A model generated the notes under the pieces. The model worked only from the letters and a program-made list of their open reading frames with translations. It ran no database searches and was not told where the DNA came from. Positions 17,854 to 24,832 of a DNA stretch of 64,000 nucleotides are shown here, in pieces (within the stretch, counting starts at the first letter, position 1; every line of letters begins with the position of its first letter). The translations under genes and the position numbers were made by a program. Origin of the DNA: an uncultured Clostridia bacterium (GTDB lineage Bacteria > Bacillota > Clostridia > Oscillospirales > Oscillospiraceae); contig CAMOXI010000002.1 in the NCBI GenBank assembly GCA_946628965.1, positions 1 through 64,000 on the forward strand. Direction: 5' to 3'.

Positions 17854-18222
17854 TCCGATATCCTCCAACCGGTAATCAAACTTCATTACAGGCGTTGTAA
17901 GAAATGCGAGACAAGTGTTTATGCAAAGATGAATTCTATCGAAGATATATCAGAGTGTACCATAATTCGACGGTATTTGCTACCCCTTGGTGTCTTTATG
18001 CGGTGGGTTTTGGCTTTTTCGGGCGAACACCTCATCCGTCATCCGGCACGCCGGATGACACCTTCCCCTCAAGGGGAAGGCTTTGCCGGTTCCGGGAGTG
18101 GCTTGAGGAGCGGAGCCGTAGGGGCGCGTATTACGCGCCCGCACACGATCAAAGCCTGACATTTTTGCAAAGAATCTTACTCATTCTTGTTCTTCATCTG
18201 CCCGGATCGACACTTTCCTTCG
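17854..18222. repeat. gene-free stretch with three hairpins
   Basis: No convincing gene. Between 18038 and 18140 there are three palindromes: GTCATCCGG/CCGGATGAC (18038-18059), CCTTCCCC/GGGGAAGG (18061-18080) and GGGCGCGTA/TACGCGCCC (18122-18140). The last is also found, in inverse orientation, near 62094. The flanks are A+T-richer and hold nothing recognised. Confidence 0.55.
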
Positions 18223-18251
18223 TTGACGAAACCGCCGCTCACTGTTAAAAT
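18223..18251 (+). promoter_or_regulatory. promoter of the aconitase X operon
   Basis: TTGACG, 17 bases, TAAAAT; the -10 ends 61 bases before the ATG at 18313. Confidence 0.75.
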
Positions 18252-18312
18252 AGAGACACAGTATAAGGCTGTCAGCCAACCGGAAAATCAATACAAAAAG
18301 GATGTGATCACA

Positions 18313-19587
18313 ATGCAGTTAACGCCCGAACAGCAGGCGCTGCTGGACGGCAAGGAAGGCGAGATCATGGCCAAGATCGTCAAGACCCTGGTCATGTACG
18401 GCGAGGCCTTCGGCGCCGAGCGCATGGTGCCTGTGACCAGCAAATACGGCCACACGGTGATCTCCTTCGGGCTGGAGGTCATGAAGCCCGTGTACGATCT
18501 CTACGACAAGCTGATCGCGGCAGGGCTCCCCGAGGGCCAGAAGTTCACCGCAGACCCCAAGCCCCTGGACCCGAAGGTCCCCTCTTCCCTGCTGGACGAT
18601 CTGGTGTTCAAGAAGATCATGTATACCCAGCAGGAGCGCTATGAGGCCCAGATGCGCAAGCTCGGCATCACCAGCGACGACGACTACACCTGCGCCTGCT
18701 ATCTGGATCAGGTGGGGAATGTCCCGAAGAAGGGCGATGTGCTCTCCTGGGCGGAATCCTCCGCCGTCGTGTACGCAAACTCCGTCCTCGGCGCCCGCTG
18801 CAACCGCAACTCCGGCATGATCGAGCTGATGGGCTCCATCGCGGGCTTCGTGCCTGAGTTCGGTCTGCTGACCGACGAGGGCCGCAAGGCCAGCTGGGTG
18901 ATCGAAGTCAGATGCGAGCATAAGCCCGAGGCCCAGCTCCTCGGCTCCGCCATCGGCATGAAGGTCATGGAGGAGGTCCCCTATGTGAAGGGGCTGGACA
19001 AGTGGCTGGGAACCGAACTTGACGACGAGGCCAGAACCTATCTCAAGGACTTCGGCGCGGCCACCGCCTCCAACGGCGCGGTTGGCCTCTACCACATTGA
19101 GAACCTGACCCCCGAGGCCGTGGAGCTGGGCGAGAGCCTGATCCGCGAGGACGCCCAGGTCTACGTCATCGACGACGCGGAACTGCAGCGCGTGAAGGAC
19201 AGCTACCCCGTCATCTGGAAAAAGCCGGACGCCAAGCCCCAGCTCTGCTTCGTCGGCTGCCCGCACATGACGCTGCGGCAGCTGCAGGACTGGACCGAAG
19301 CCGTTGGCGACGGTCTCCGGAAGCACGGGCGCGACAAGGTGGCCGTACCCACGGTGTTCACGGCGCCAATGCCCGTGATCCGGGAGTTTGAGACCACGAT
19401 GGACGCCTACCGGCTCAAAAAGTACGGCGTGGTGCTCAGCTATATCTGCCCGCTCATGTATATGAACAACCCCCTTTGCAAGTCCAAGGCGGTCATCACC
19501 TCGTCCAACAAGCTCCGCACCTACACCAGCGCCAAATACCACACCGAGGCGGAGATCCTGGAGATCATCACGGGAGGTGAAGCGTGA
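18313..19587 (+). CDS. aconitase X, large (catalytic) subunit
   Basis: The 424-residue protein is the DUF521/AcnX catalytic subunit, which here is separate from its swivel domain. Visible family blocks include PVTSKYGHTVISFGLEVM, a Cys-rich GARCNRNSGMIELMGSIAG, CPHMTLRQLQDWTEAV, and SYICPLMYMNNPLC near the end, which supply candidate iron-sulfur Cys residues. Split bacterial AcnX enzymes have been characterised as cis-3-hydroxy-L-proline dehydratases, and archaeal ones as mevalonate-5-phosphate dehydratases. The first role is more likely here, but the substrate is not shown. The stop codon overlaps the next start (TGATG), so the two subunits are translationally coupled. Confidence 0.9.
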   Translation: MQLTPEQQALLDGKEGEIMAKIVKTLVMYGEAFGAERMVPVTSKYGHTVISFGLEVMKPVYDLYDKLIAAGLPEGQKFTADPKPLDPKVPSSLLDDLVFKKIMYTQQERYEAQMRKLGITSDDDYTCACYLDQVGNVPKKGDVLSWAESSAVVYANSVLGARCNRNSGMIELMGSIAGFVPEFGLLTDEGRKASWVIEVRCEHKPEAQLLGSAIGMKVMEEVPYVKGLDKWLGTELDDEARTYLKDFGAATASNGAVGLYHIENLTPEAVELGESLIREDAQVYVIDDAELQRVKDSYPVIWKKPDAKPQLCFVGCPHMTLRQLQDWTEAVGDGLRKHGRDKVAVPTVFTAPMPVIREFETTMDAYRLKKYGVVLSYICPLMYMNNPLCKSKAVITSSNKLRTYTSAKYHTEAEILEIITGGEA

Positions 19588-20048
19588 TGCGTGAATTCAA
19601 AGGGCGCGTGGTCGTCCCCGGTGAGTGCTCGGCAGAGGCCCTGGTGAGTCACGGCGGCTTCAACACCCTGGCAAGCTACCAGATGGCCCTCATGTTCGGC
19701 GACCTCAAGGCCATGGGCCATGACACCGAGGTCAAGTGCGGCGACCAGAACAATGCCGATCTGTATGGCCGGCCCATGATGGGCAAGGCCCTGTGCCTGC
19801 CCCAGACCATCGGCTCCACCACCGGCGGCATGGTGCTCTACTGTGTGGCCGCGCTGGGCAAGCAGCCCGCCTGCATGCTTTTCTCGAAGCCCATCGACTC
19901 CCTCGCGGCTTCCGGCGCGATCCTGGCCGACGTCTGGACCGAGGCCAAGATGCCCGTGGTGGATAACCTGGGCGAAGAGTTCCTGGAGGCCGTCAAAACC
20001 GGCGACACCGTCACCGTCATGGCTGACGGCGTGGTCGTCGTGGGATAA
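19587..20048 (+). CDS. aconitase X, small (swivel) subunit
   Basis: The 153-residue DUF126 protein supplies the swivel domain that closes over the AcnX active site. It starts MREFKGRVVVPGECSAEAL and has the family block SHGGFNTLASYQ and GKALCLPQTIGSTTGGMVLY. GGGAGG lies upstream inside the end of the large-subunit gene; a GTG at 19584 is also possible. Length is normal for the split form. A short terminator follows at 20060. Confidence 0.9.
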   Translation: MREFKGRVVVPGECSAEALVSHGGFNTLASYQMALMFGDLKAMGHDTEVKCGDQNNADLYGRPMMGKALCLPQTIGSTTGGMVLYCVAALGKQPACMLFSKPIDSLAASGAILADVWTEAKMPVVDNLGEEFLEAVKTGDTVTVMADGVVVVG

Positions 20049-20059
20049 ACACGAAAGAC

Positions 20060-20088
20060 AAAAGGAGGGGCCCTGCCTCTCCTTTTTC
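20060..20088 (+). terminator. terminator of the aconitase X operon
   Basis: Arms AAAGGAG and CTCCTTT around a G+C-rich centre, followed by a T-run that abuts the -35 box of the tRNA-Leu promoter. Confidence 0.7.
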
Positions 20089-20117
20089 TTGACACTTCCC
20101 GACGCGAGTGATAAAGT
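20089..20117 (+). promoter_or_regulatory. promoter of tRNA-Leu
   Basis: Perfect TTGACA, 17 bases, TAAAGT, 10 bases before the tRNA 5' end. Confidence 0.85.
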
Positions 20118-20127
20118 AATCCCGCAC

Positions 20128-20213
20128 GCCGGTGTGGTGGAACGGTAGACACCGGGGACTTAAAATCCCCTGGGAGCAATCCCGTACCGGTTCGAGTCCG
20201 GTCACCGGCACCA
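20128..20213 (+). tRNA. tRNA-Leu (anticodon TAA)
   Basis: The acceptor stem GCCGGTG pairs with CACCGGC, CCA is encoded (20211-20213), and the T-loop TTCGAGT is canonical. The anticodon stem GGGGA/TCCCC encloses CTTAAAA, giving anticodon TAA at 20161-20163. The long variable arm (TGGGAGCAATCCCGT) is typical of a class II Leu tRNA. Confidence 0.98.
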
Positions 20214-20246
20214 GAAGAAGCACCCCTTCACGGGGTGCTTCTTCTG
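20211..20246 (+). terminator. tRNA-Leu terminator hairpin that includes the tRNA CCA end
   Basis: Arms CAGAAGAAGCACCCC and GGGGTGCTTCTTCTG form 15 perfect pairs. The pairing extends by one more base into the encoded CCA. There is no long T-run. Confidence 0.7.
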
Positions 20247-20329
20247 GTATTGGCGATCCCAACCTCGGACCGGCTCCGGCGACGGACGGGCGCCAGCCCG
20301 GCCTAGTGCCGCGCAGCGGCGTCGAGTCC
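20211..20329 (+). repeat. structured repeat A, copy 1 (downstream of tRNA-Leu)
   Basis: A stretch of about 119 bases contains the post-tRNA hairpin, a conserved middle (GGTATTGGCGATCCCAACC, then CCGGCTCCGGCGACGG), a second imperfect hairpin, and an end matching the tRNA T-arm region. It recurs at 24518-24637. Confidence 0.75.
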
Positions 20330-20343
20330 GGTCACCGGCACCA
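20322..20343 (+). repeat. partial copy of the tRNA-Leu 3' end
   Basis: These 22 bases are identical to the last 22 bases of tRNA-Leu (20192-20213), including CCA. No integrase or island boundary is visible. Confidence 0.85.
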
Positions 20344-20379
20344 AAAAGGAGAGAATCCGAACAGGATTCTCTCCTTTTT
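20343..20379 (+). terminator. hairpin following the tRNA-Leu 3'-end copy
   Basis: Arms AAAAAGGAGAGAATCC and GGATTCTCTCCTTTTT pair perfectly over 16 bases and the pairing continues into CACC/GGTG. Confidence 0.7.
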
Positions 20380-20667
20380 GGTGGCCCGCCTCCGGCGGGC
20401 AATGATCCGCTTCGCTCAAATTCTTGGGAGGGAATACCCAATCCCCTCCCAAGCCCGCCCCATGCAAAACTGATCTCTGGTTCGGATTTGGATTGCCCCG
20501 GTGCACCAGAAAAGGGGCATCCTTTCGGATGCCCCTTTTCTGGTGGCCAGCCTGCGGCTGGCAGTAGTCTGCTTCGCTCAAATATGGCGAGAAGGAATTA
20601 CCTCTTCCCTTCCAAGCCTGCCTCGTGCTCTTCTGACGCGCGGACTGGATTGCCGCGCTGCACTGGA
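20380..20667. repeat. two diverged tandem repeat units after tRNA-Leu
   Basis: Unit 1 (20380-20509) and unit 2 (20542-20667) align along their length, sharing GGTGGCC, a stem (GCCCGCC/GGCGGGC in unit 1, GCCAGCC/GGCTGGC in unit 2), CTTCGCTCAAAT, TTCC/CCTCCC-rich middles and GGATTGCC ends. The stem changes are compensatory. Between them is a 16-bp hairpin, CAGAAAAGGGGCATCC with GGATGCCCCTTTTCTG (20507-20542). No coding potential is seen. Confidence 0.75.
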
Positions 20668-20780
20668 TAGAAAGCATAAGACTGCTGAATAGCTTCGGCC
20701 TCCTGCCTTATTTTGTGCTTTCTGCACAGTTTTATGCCGCAAAAACCGGCAGCATTTCCGTGATAATGCAGCAAGCGCGC
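20668..20780. other. gene-free stretch before the cytochrome gene
   Basis: Nothing recognisable beyond A+T-rich promoter-proximal sequence. Confidence 0.4.
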
Positions 20781-20809
20781 TTGCTTTTCTCATGCCTATG
20801 TGTTATATT
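20781..20809 (+). promoter_or_regulatory. promoter of the cytochrome operon
   Basis: TTGCTT, 17 bases, TATATT; the -10 ends 80 bases before the ATG at 20890. Confidence 0.65.
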
Positions 20810-20889
20810 TTAAACAGGACTAATGCCCTCGTCACCATCCGGGCGACGGCATAAAAATATGAAGGATAAAGGTATTGAGAGGAGAAGCT

Positions 20890-22416
20890 ATGAAAAAACG
20901 GTTGACAGTCATCGCACTCGTCTTCGCGCTTCTGATGACGTTCCCCCTCGTCGCATACGCAGACAGCGGACTGCCGCAGGAAGACGTGTCGGAACGCACC
21001 TCCTGGGAAAAGAACGAGGAGGCAGACGAGAAGTACGCGCCGAGAGTGGTCACCATGGACAACGGTGTACAGGTCCAGAAAACGCCCTTCAATGACGTAG
21101 CTCTGGATACCCAGGCCGGCGACGTGGAGAGCAAGACCATCGCCTCGTGGAACAACTACTTCCTCAACGCAGACAACCGCGGCTGCACAGCGTGTCACAC
21201 CATCGAGGACGCCCTCGAATCCATGGAAACCTATCACGGCATCATCTATTACGGCTATAATGTGGAGCAGGGCCTGCAGAACTGCTTCGGCTGCCACAGC
21301 TTCTACGACAACTACATGCGCGACGCCATCCACACCCTGCACGAGCGCAACAGCACCTTCAAGGCAATGGGCGGCAGCTGCGAGTCCTGCCACTATATTG
21401 CCAGACACGACGACGGCACCATCGAGTACCAGCGCTGGGACTACGTGAAGTATGATGTCCTCCGCGGCATCGCCGATCGCCCGGCCGAAGAGATGAACCT
21501 CTCCTTCGAGTGGAACCAGACCGAAGTGACACCGCACGAGAAGATGTTCTTCAAGACCATCAAGTCCAATCCGGAGACCTGGCTGACCAAGGATAGTCAG
21601 GTTTCCCAGGAAGATTTTGACAAGTGGACCATCACACTCAGCGGCGACATCGACAACGGCGGCGTCTACACCCTGCCGGAGCTTATCGAGAAATATGGCA
21701 CCGAGACCCGCCTGATGAAGTCGCACTGCACCGTAAACGGCCCCGGCCAGGGTATGATCTATCAGGCCGAGATCACCGGTATTCCCCTGAAGGCGATCGT
21801 GGAAGACATCGGTCTGCATGACGACGTCCTCATCGTGGAGCCGGTAGGCGCGGACGGCTACTACTACCCCATCTCCCTTGAGACGATGCTGAAGGAAGAG
21901 GCGCTTCTGGTCGTCGGTATGAACGGCGACACCATTTACGCCGACCAGGGCTGGCCCTGCGCCTTCTGGTGCAACGAGATGAGCGCGGGCAACTTCACCA
22001 AGCAGCTGGCGGAGCTCCGCTTCGTGTCCGTCGGCGCTTCCTGGGACTTCTACGGTGACTTCGTCGACGCGACCACCGGTCTGCAGTTCGATAAGCCCAA
22101 TGTGGGCGTTCTCACCGCCTATGACGGCCAGATCTTTGAACTCGGCAAGCCGGTGCATCTGGAAGGCTATGCCGACGCCTGGAACGAGCCGATCGTCAAG
22201 CTTGAGTTCTCCTTCGACCACGGTCAGACCTGGCAGGAGTACCCGATTGAGGACGCCAACACCACCCAGTGGGTGTACTGGAAGATGGACATCAACGACC
22301 TCCCTGCCGGCTCCTATCTGATCAAGATCCGGGTCTCCAGCCAGATGGCAGACGGGAGCATCCGCACGAATGACGTTCCCAACCAGATGACGAACTACAT
22401 GTTCAATGTCCAGTAA
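20890..22416 (+). CDS. secreted triheme c-type cytochrome with sulfite-oxidase-like (Mo-pterin) domain
   Basis: The 508-residue protein has a Sec signal peptide (MKKRLTVIALVFALLMTFPLVAYA, split here after about residue 24). Three haem-binding CxxCH motifs follow at 99-103 (CTACH), 132-136 (CFGCH) and 164-168 (CESCH). Residues about 225-400 resemble the sulfite oxidase/YedY-type molybdopterin fold, with a candidate Mo-ligand Cys280 in KSHCTVNGPGQG followed by ITGIPLKAIVEDIG. The last 95 residues look like the Ig-like Mo-co dimerisation domain (VKLEFSFDHGQTWQEYPI). AGAGGAG precedes the ATG. It probably transfers electrons outside the membrane; the substrate is unknown. The next two genes make haem-attachment proteins, which fits. 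Confidence 0.85.
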   Translation: MKKRLTVIALVFALLMTFPLVAYADSGLPQEDVSERTSWEKNEEADEKYAPRVVTMDNGVQVQKTPFNDVALDTQAGDVESKTIASWNNYFLNADNRGCTACHTIEDALESMETYHGIIYYGYNVEQGLQNCFGCHSFYDNYMRDAIHTLHERNSTFKAMGGSCESCHYIARHDDGTIEYQRWDYVKYDVLRGIADRPAEEMNLSFEWNQTEVTPHEKMFFKTIKSNPETWLTKDSQVSQEDFDKWTITLSGDIDNGGVYTLPELIEKYGTETRLMKSHCTVNGPGQGMIYQAEITGIPLKAIVEDIGLHDDVLIVEPVGADGYYYPISLETMLKEEALLVVGMNGDTIYADQGWPCAFWCNEMSAGNFTKQLAELRFVSVGASWDFYGDFVDATTGLQFDKPNVGVLTAYDGQIFELGKPVHLEGYADAWNEPIVKLEFSFDHGQTWQEYPIEDANTTQWVYWKMDINDLPAGSYLIKIRVSSQMADGSIRTNDVPNQMTNYMFNVQ

Positions 22417-22439
22417 ATCTTCCTTTTTCTGACGCAGCA

Positions 22440-22466
22440 CCCCTGCCGCACACCGTGCGGCAGGGG
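22440..22466 (+). terminator. hairpin between the cytochrome gene and resB
   Basis: Perfect arms CCCCTGCCGCAC and GTGCGGCAGGGG with an ACC loop. There is no T-run directly after it, so it may only attenuate or stabilise the upstream message. Confidence 0.6.
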
Positions 22467-22507
22467 TTGACTCTATCATCGATTCCATTCTTTTTGAGCG
22501 TGATCAT

Positions 22508-23638
22508 ATGATGAAAAAACTATACCGCTTTCTTTGCTCCATGCGCTTCGGCATGATTCTTCTCCTGCTGATCGCCATTCTCTGCATAGCCGCAACCGTC
22601 ACCGGGCGTGACAGCATCTATTCAAGCCCCCTCTTCATCGCGCTGTTTGCCATGCTGGGGATGAATCTGCTGCTCTGCTCAGTGCTGCGCGTTTTCGGCC
22701 TGAAAAAGCAGCGGCAGGCCCTGGCCCTGAAAGCGCTCCGGTCGGAGGGTGTCCTTCCCGTCGCAGAGACCTCCGAATGGCTGCGCGCCCATCATTTCCG
22801 CCGGGACGGAGACGTCTTTATCCGGAATACCCTCGGCTTCTGGGGACCGTTCCTGACGCATTTCGCCATGCTTCTTCTGATGGCCGCCGCCGCGTGCATC
22901 TTCCTGCTCTCCCAGTCGGAGGACATTGTCCTGTTCCCGGGTAGTGAGAGTACGCTGGGCGACGGTACCGTCGTGCATCTCGACTCGTTCTCTCTGAAGA
23001 CGGATACCGGAGAGACGAAGTATCTCAGCCGCCTTTCGGCGCTTCTCCCGGACGGGACGGCGACGCACGGGGACGCTGAGGTCAACCGTCCCGTGAAGTT
23101 CGGCAGGTATAAGGTGTATCAGCAAAACTACGCCTATGCCGCCGTGATCGGTCTGAGAACGGAGGCTGCTCCTGAAGAAGAGCTCGTCTGGCTGGACGAA
23201 CCCGCGTTTCTGACACTCGACGGGAAAAACGGGATCTATTTTTCCCGGATGTTCAGCAATGTCACGGAGCAGGACGGGGAGCTGATGGTCTCGCAGAGCG
23301 GCGACCCGGTGAATCCCGCTTATGAGGTCCGCCGGATCGACGGCGACACAGACGAGACCGGGCTGATCTATCCCGGGGCAGAGATCTTCGCCGGGGGCGT
23401 TTTCTTCCAATTCCATGAGCCGCAGCCCTTCCCCGGCCTGCGCGTGAAATCGCAGCCGGCATGGACACTCTGGCTTTTGTATCTGTCCTTCGCGCTGATG
23501 CTGCTGGGCCTGTATCTCTGCTTTTTTGCCATCCCGGAGGCTGCCGCAGTCAGGTCGGACGGCATCGCCCTTGCAGGCAGAAAAGATATTTCCGAGAGAA
23601 TTGATCTCTACCGGGAGGAACTGGAGGAAGATTCATGA
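22508..23638 (+). CDS. resB: ResB-like cytochrome c biogenesis protein
   Basis: The 376-residue membrane protein has three N-terminal hydrophobic segments (first: MRFGMILLLLIAILCIAATV), a large extracytoplasmic region with NRPVKFGRYKVYQQNYAYAA, the ResB hallmark, and a final membrane segment (WLLYLSFALMLLGLYLCFFA). ResB (Ccs1) works with CcsA in System II cytochrome c maturation, exporting haem and attaching it to CxxCH proteins. The start could be ATG 22508 or 22511; the ribosome site is weak. The stop overlaps the ccsA start by 4 bases (ATGA), so the two are coupled. Confidence 0.88.
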   Translation: MMKKLYRFLCSMRFGMILLLLIAILCIAATVTGRDSIYSSPLFIALFAMLGMNLLLCSVLRVFGLKKQRQALALKALRSEGVLPVAETSEWLRAHHFRRDGDVFIRNTLGFWGPFLTHFAMLLLMAAAACIFLLSQSEDIVLFPGSESTLGDGTVVHLDSFSLKTDTGETKYLSRLSALLPDGTATHGDAEVNRPVKFGRYKVYQQNYAYAAVIGLRTEAAPEEELVWLDEPAFLTLDGKNGIYFSRMFSNVTEQDGELMVSQSGDPVNPAYEVRRIDGDTDETGLIYPGAEIFAGGVFFQFHEPQPFPGLRVKSQPAWTLWLLYLSFALMLLGLYLCFFAIPEAAAVRSDGIALAGRKDISERIDLYREELEEDS

Positions 23639-24423
23639 ATACCCTTTTCACCGTAAGTGTCGCTCTATATTTTGCGGCAACCCTCGTCTGCTTTGCCGGC
23701 GCCGCCTTCCGAAAGACCCGTCTGACGCAGATTGCGCGGCTTGTTCTGCTGCTCTCCATCGCCGCGCACCTTGGCTACGTTGTCTGGCGCGGCGCAGCGG
23801 CGCACCGGATCCCCCTTGCCAATCAATTTGAATTTGCCACCATGTTTTCACTGACGGTCGCCGTCTTCGGCCTCGCTCTGGACCTGCACAGTCGGAGACG
23901 CATGGAGTGGATCCTCCCTCTGTGCGCGCCGATGGCCTTCCTGCTGCAGTCCTACGCCGCGCTGCAGCCGCGGGAGATCACCGAGCTGATGCCGGCCCTG
24001 AAAAGCGCCTGGTTCGGCCTGCACATCGGCTCCGCCGCCCTCTCCTATTCCGCTTTTGCCCTGGCGGCACTGATCGGGCTGCGGTATCTGCTTGTGGAGA
24101 AGAAGGCGGAGGAGAAGCATCTGGAGCAGCTGGACGCCCTGGCGTACAAGCTGATCTGCTTCGGCTTCCTCATGCTGAGCATCGTCATTTTCTCCGGCTG
24201 CATCTGGGCGGAGCAGGCCTGGTCCACCTTCTGGAGTTGGGATCCCAAAGAGACCTGGGCCCTGATCACCTGGATCGTTTATGCCGTATTTCTCCACCAG
24301 CGCCTGCGCATGAAGTGGCGCGGAAAGCGGATGGCCTGGTTTGCGCTGTGCGCTTTCGTTTTCGTCATGTTCACCTTCGTCGGCGTCAACACGCTGATGA
24401 GCGGGCTGCACAGTTACGCGTAA
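23635..24423 (+). CDS. ccsA: CcsA/ResC-like cytochrome c biogenesis protein
   Basis: The 262-residue protein has about eight membrane segments and the tryptophan-rich haem-handling WWD motif, WSTFWSWDPKETWALITW, near residue 200. Candidate haem-ligand His residues flank it (HIGSAALSYSAFALA, VFLHQRL and MSGLHSYA). With ResB it forms the System II cytochrome c synthase. Two c-type cytochrome-related genes lie at either end of this pair (the triheme protein upstream and the exported flavoprotein downstream), so the likely client is the upstream protein. Confidence 0.92.
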   Translation: MNTLFTVSVALYFAATLVCFAGAAFRKTRLTQIARLVLLLSIAAHLGYVVWRGAAAHRIPLANQFEFATMFSLTVAVFGLALDLHSRRRMEWILPLCAPMAFLLQSYAALQPREITELMPALKSAWFGLHIGSAALSYSAFALAALIGLRYLLVEKKAEEKHLEQLDALAYKLICFGFLMLSIVIFSGCIWAEQAWSTFWSWDPKETWALITWIVYAVFLHQRLRMKWRGKRMAWFALCAFVFVMFTFVGVNTLMSGLHSYA

Positions 24424-24517
24424 ATAAGCACGGAGTCATACCGGGCTCTTCAAACGAGCAGATGAATGCTTCACCGGAACAGAAACTGATTCATTGTATC
24501 AAAGTACTGTTCCTTTG
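24424..24517. other. short gene-free stretch after ccsA
   Basis: No gene or structured element recognised before repeat A copy 2. Confidence 0.4.
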
Positions 24518-24637
24518 CCAAAAGAAGCACCCCTTCATGGGGTGCTTCTTTTGGTATTGGTGGTCCCAACCTCGGACCGGCTCCGGCGACGGATGAGCGT
24601 AAGCTCATCCTAGTGCCGCGCAGCGACGTCGAGTCCT
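24518..24637 (+). repeat. structured repeat A, copy 2
   Basis: About 90 percent identical by eye to 20211-20329. The first hairpin is CAAAAGAAGCACCCC/GGGGTGCTTCTTTTG, where a G-C pair of copy 1 has become A-T. The second hairpin is GGATGAGC/GCTCATCC around GTAA and is perfect here. It may act as the terminator of the cytochrome operon. Confidence 0.75.
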
Positions 24638-24739
24638 GCCGCGCCTCTGGAGCGGATGACCCGTTTTCTTCATTTGACGAGTATAGAATCAAAGCCGGAT
24701 CCTCCTGTGCTGCCGGTATAAACTGATGTTGATTAGCTA

Positions 24740-24768
24740 TTGACTCTCATTTTCCCCTGTGCTATGTT
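24740..24768 (+). promoter_or_regulatory. promoter of the exported flavoprotein reductase gene
   Basis: TTGACT, 17 bases, TATGTT, ending 64 bases before the ATG at 24833. Confidence 0.65.
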
Positions 24769-24832
24769 TGATATAGTTTTATCAGGGCTGTCAAAGCATG
24801 ATAAATCATCACTTCACCGAAAGGGGTACATT

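Noticed and set aside
20322-20343. Attachment site of a genomic island at tRNA-Leu
   Set aside because: A 22-base copy exists, but it is only 130 bases downstream, with no integrase, excisionase or cargo between the copies.
20211-20667. CRISPR array
   Set aside because: Repeats differ in length and are hairpins rather than uniform direct repeats with unique spacers; no cas genes.
23635-24423. CcmC of cytochrome c maturation System I
   Set aside because: The gene is coupled to ResB and no ccmA/B/E/F genes are near, so System II (CcsA) fits better.
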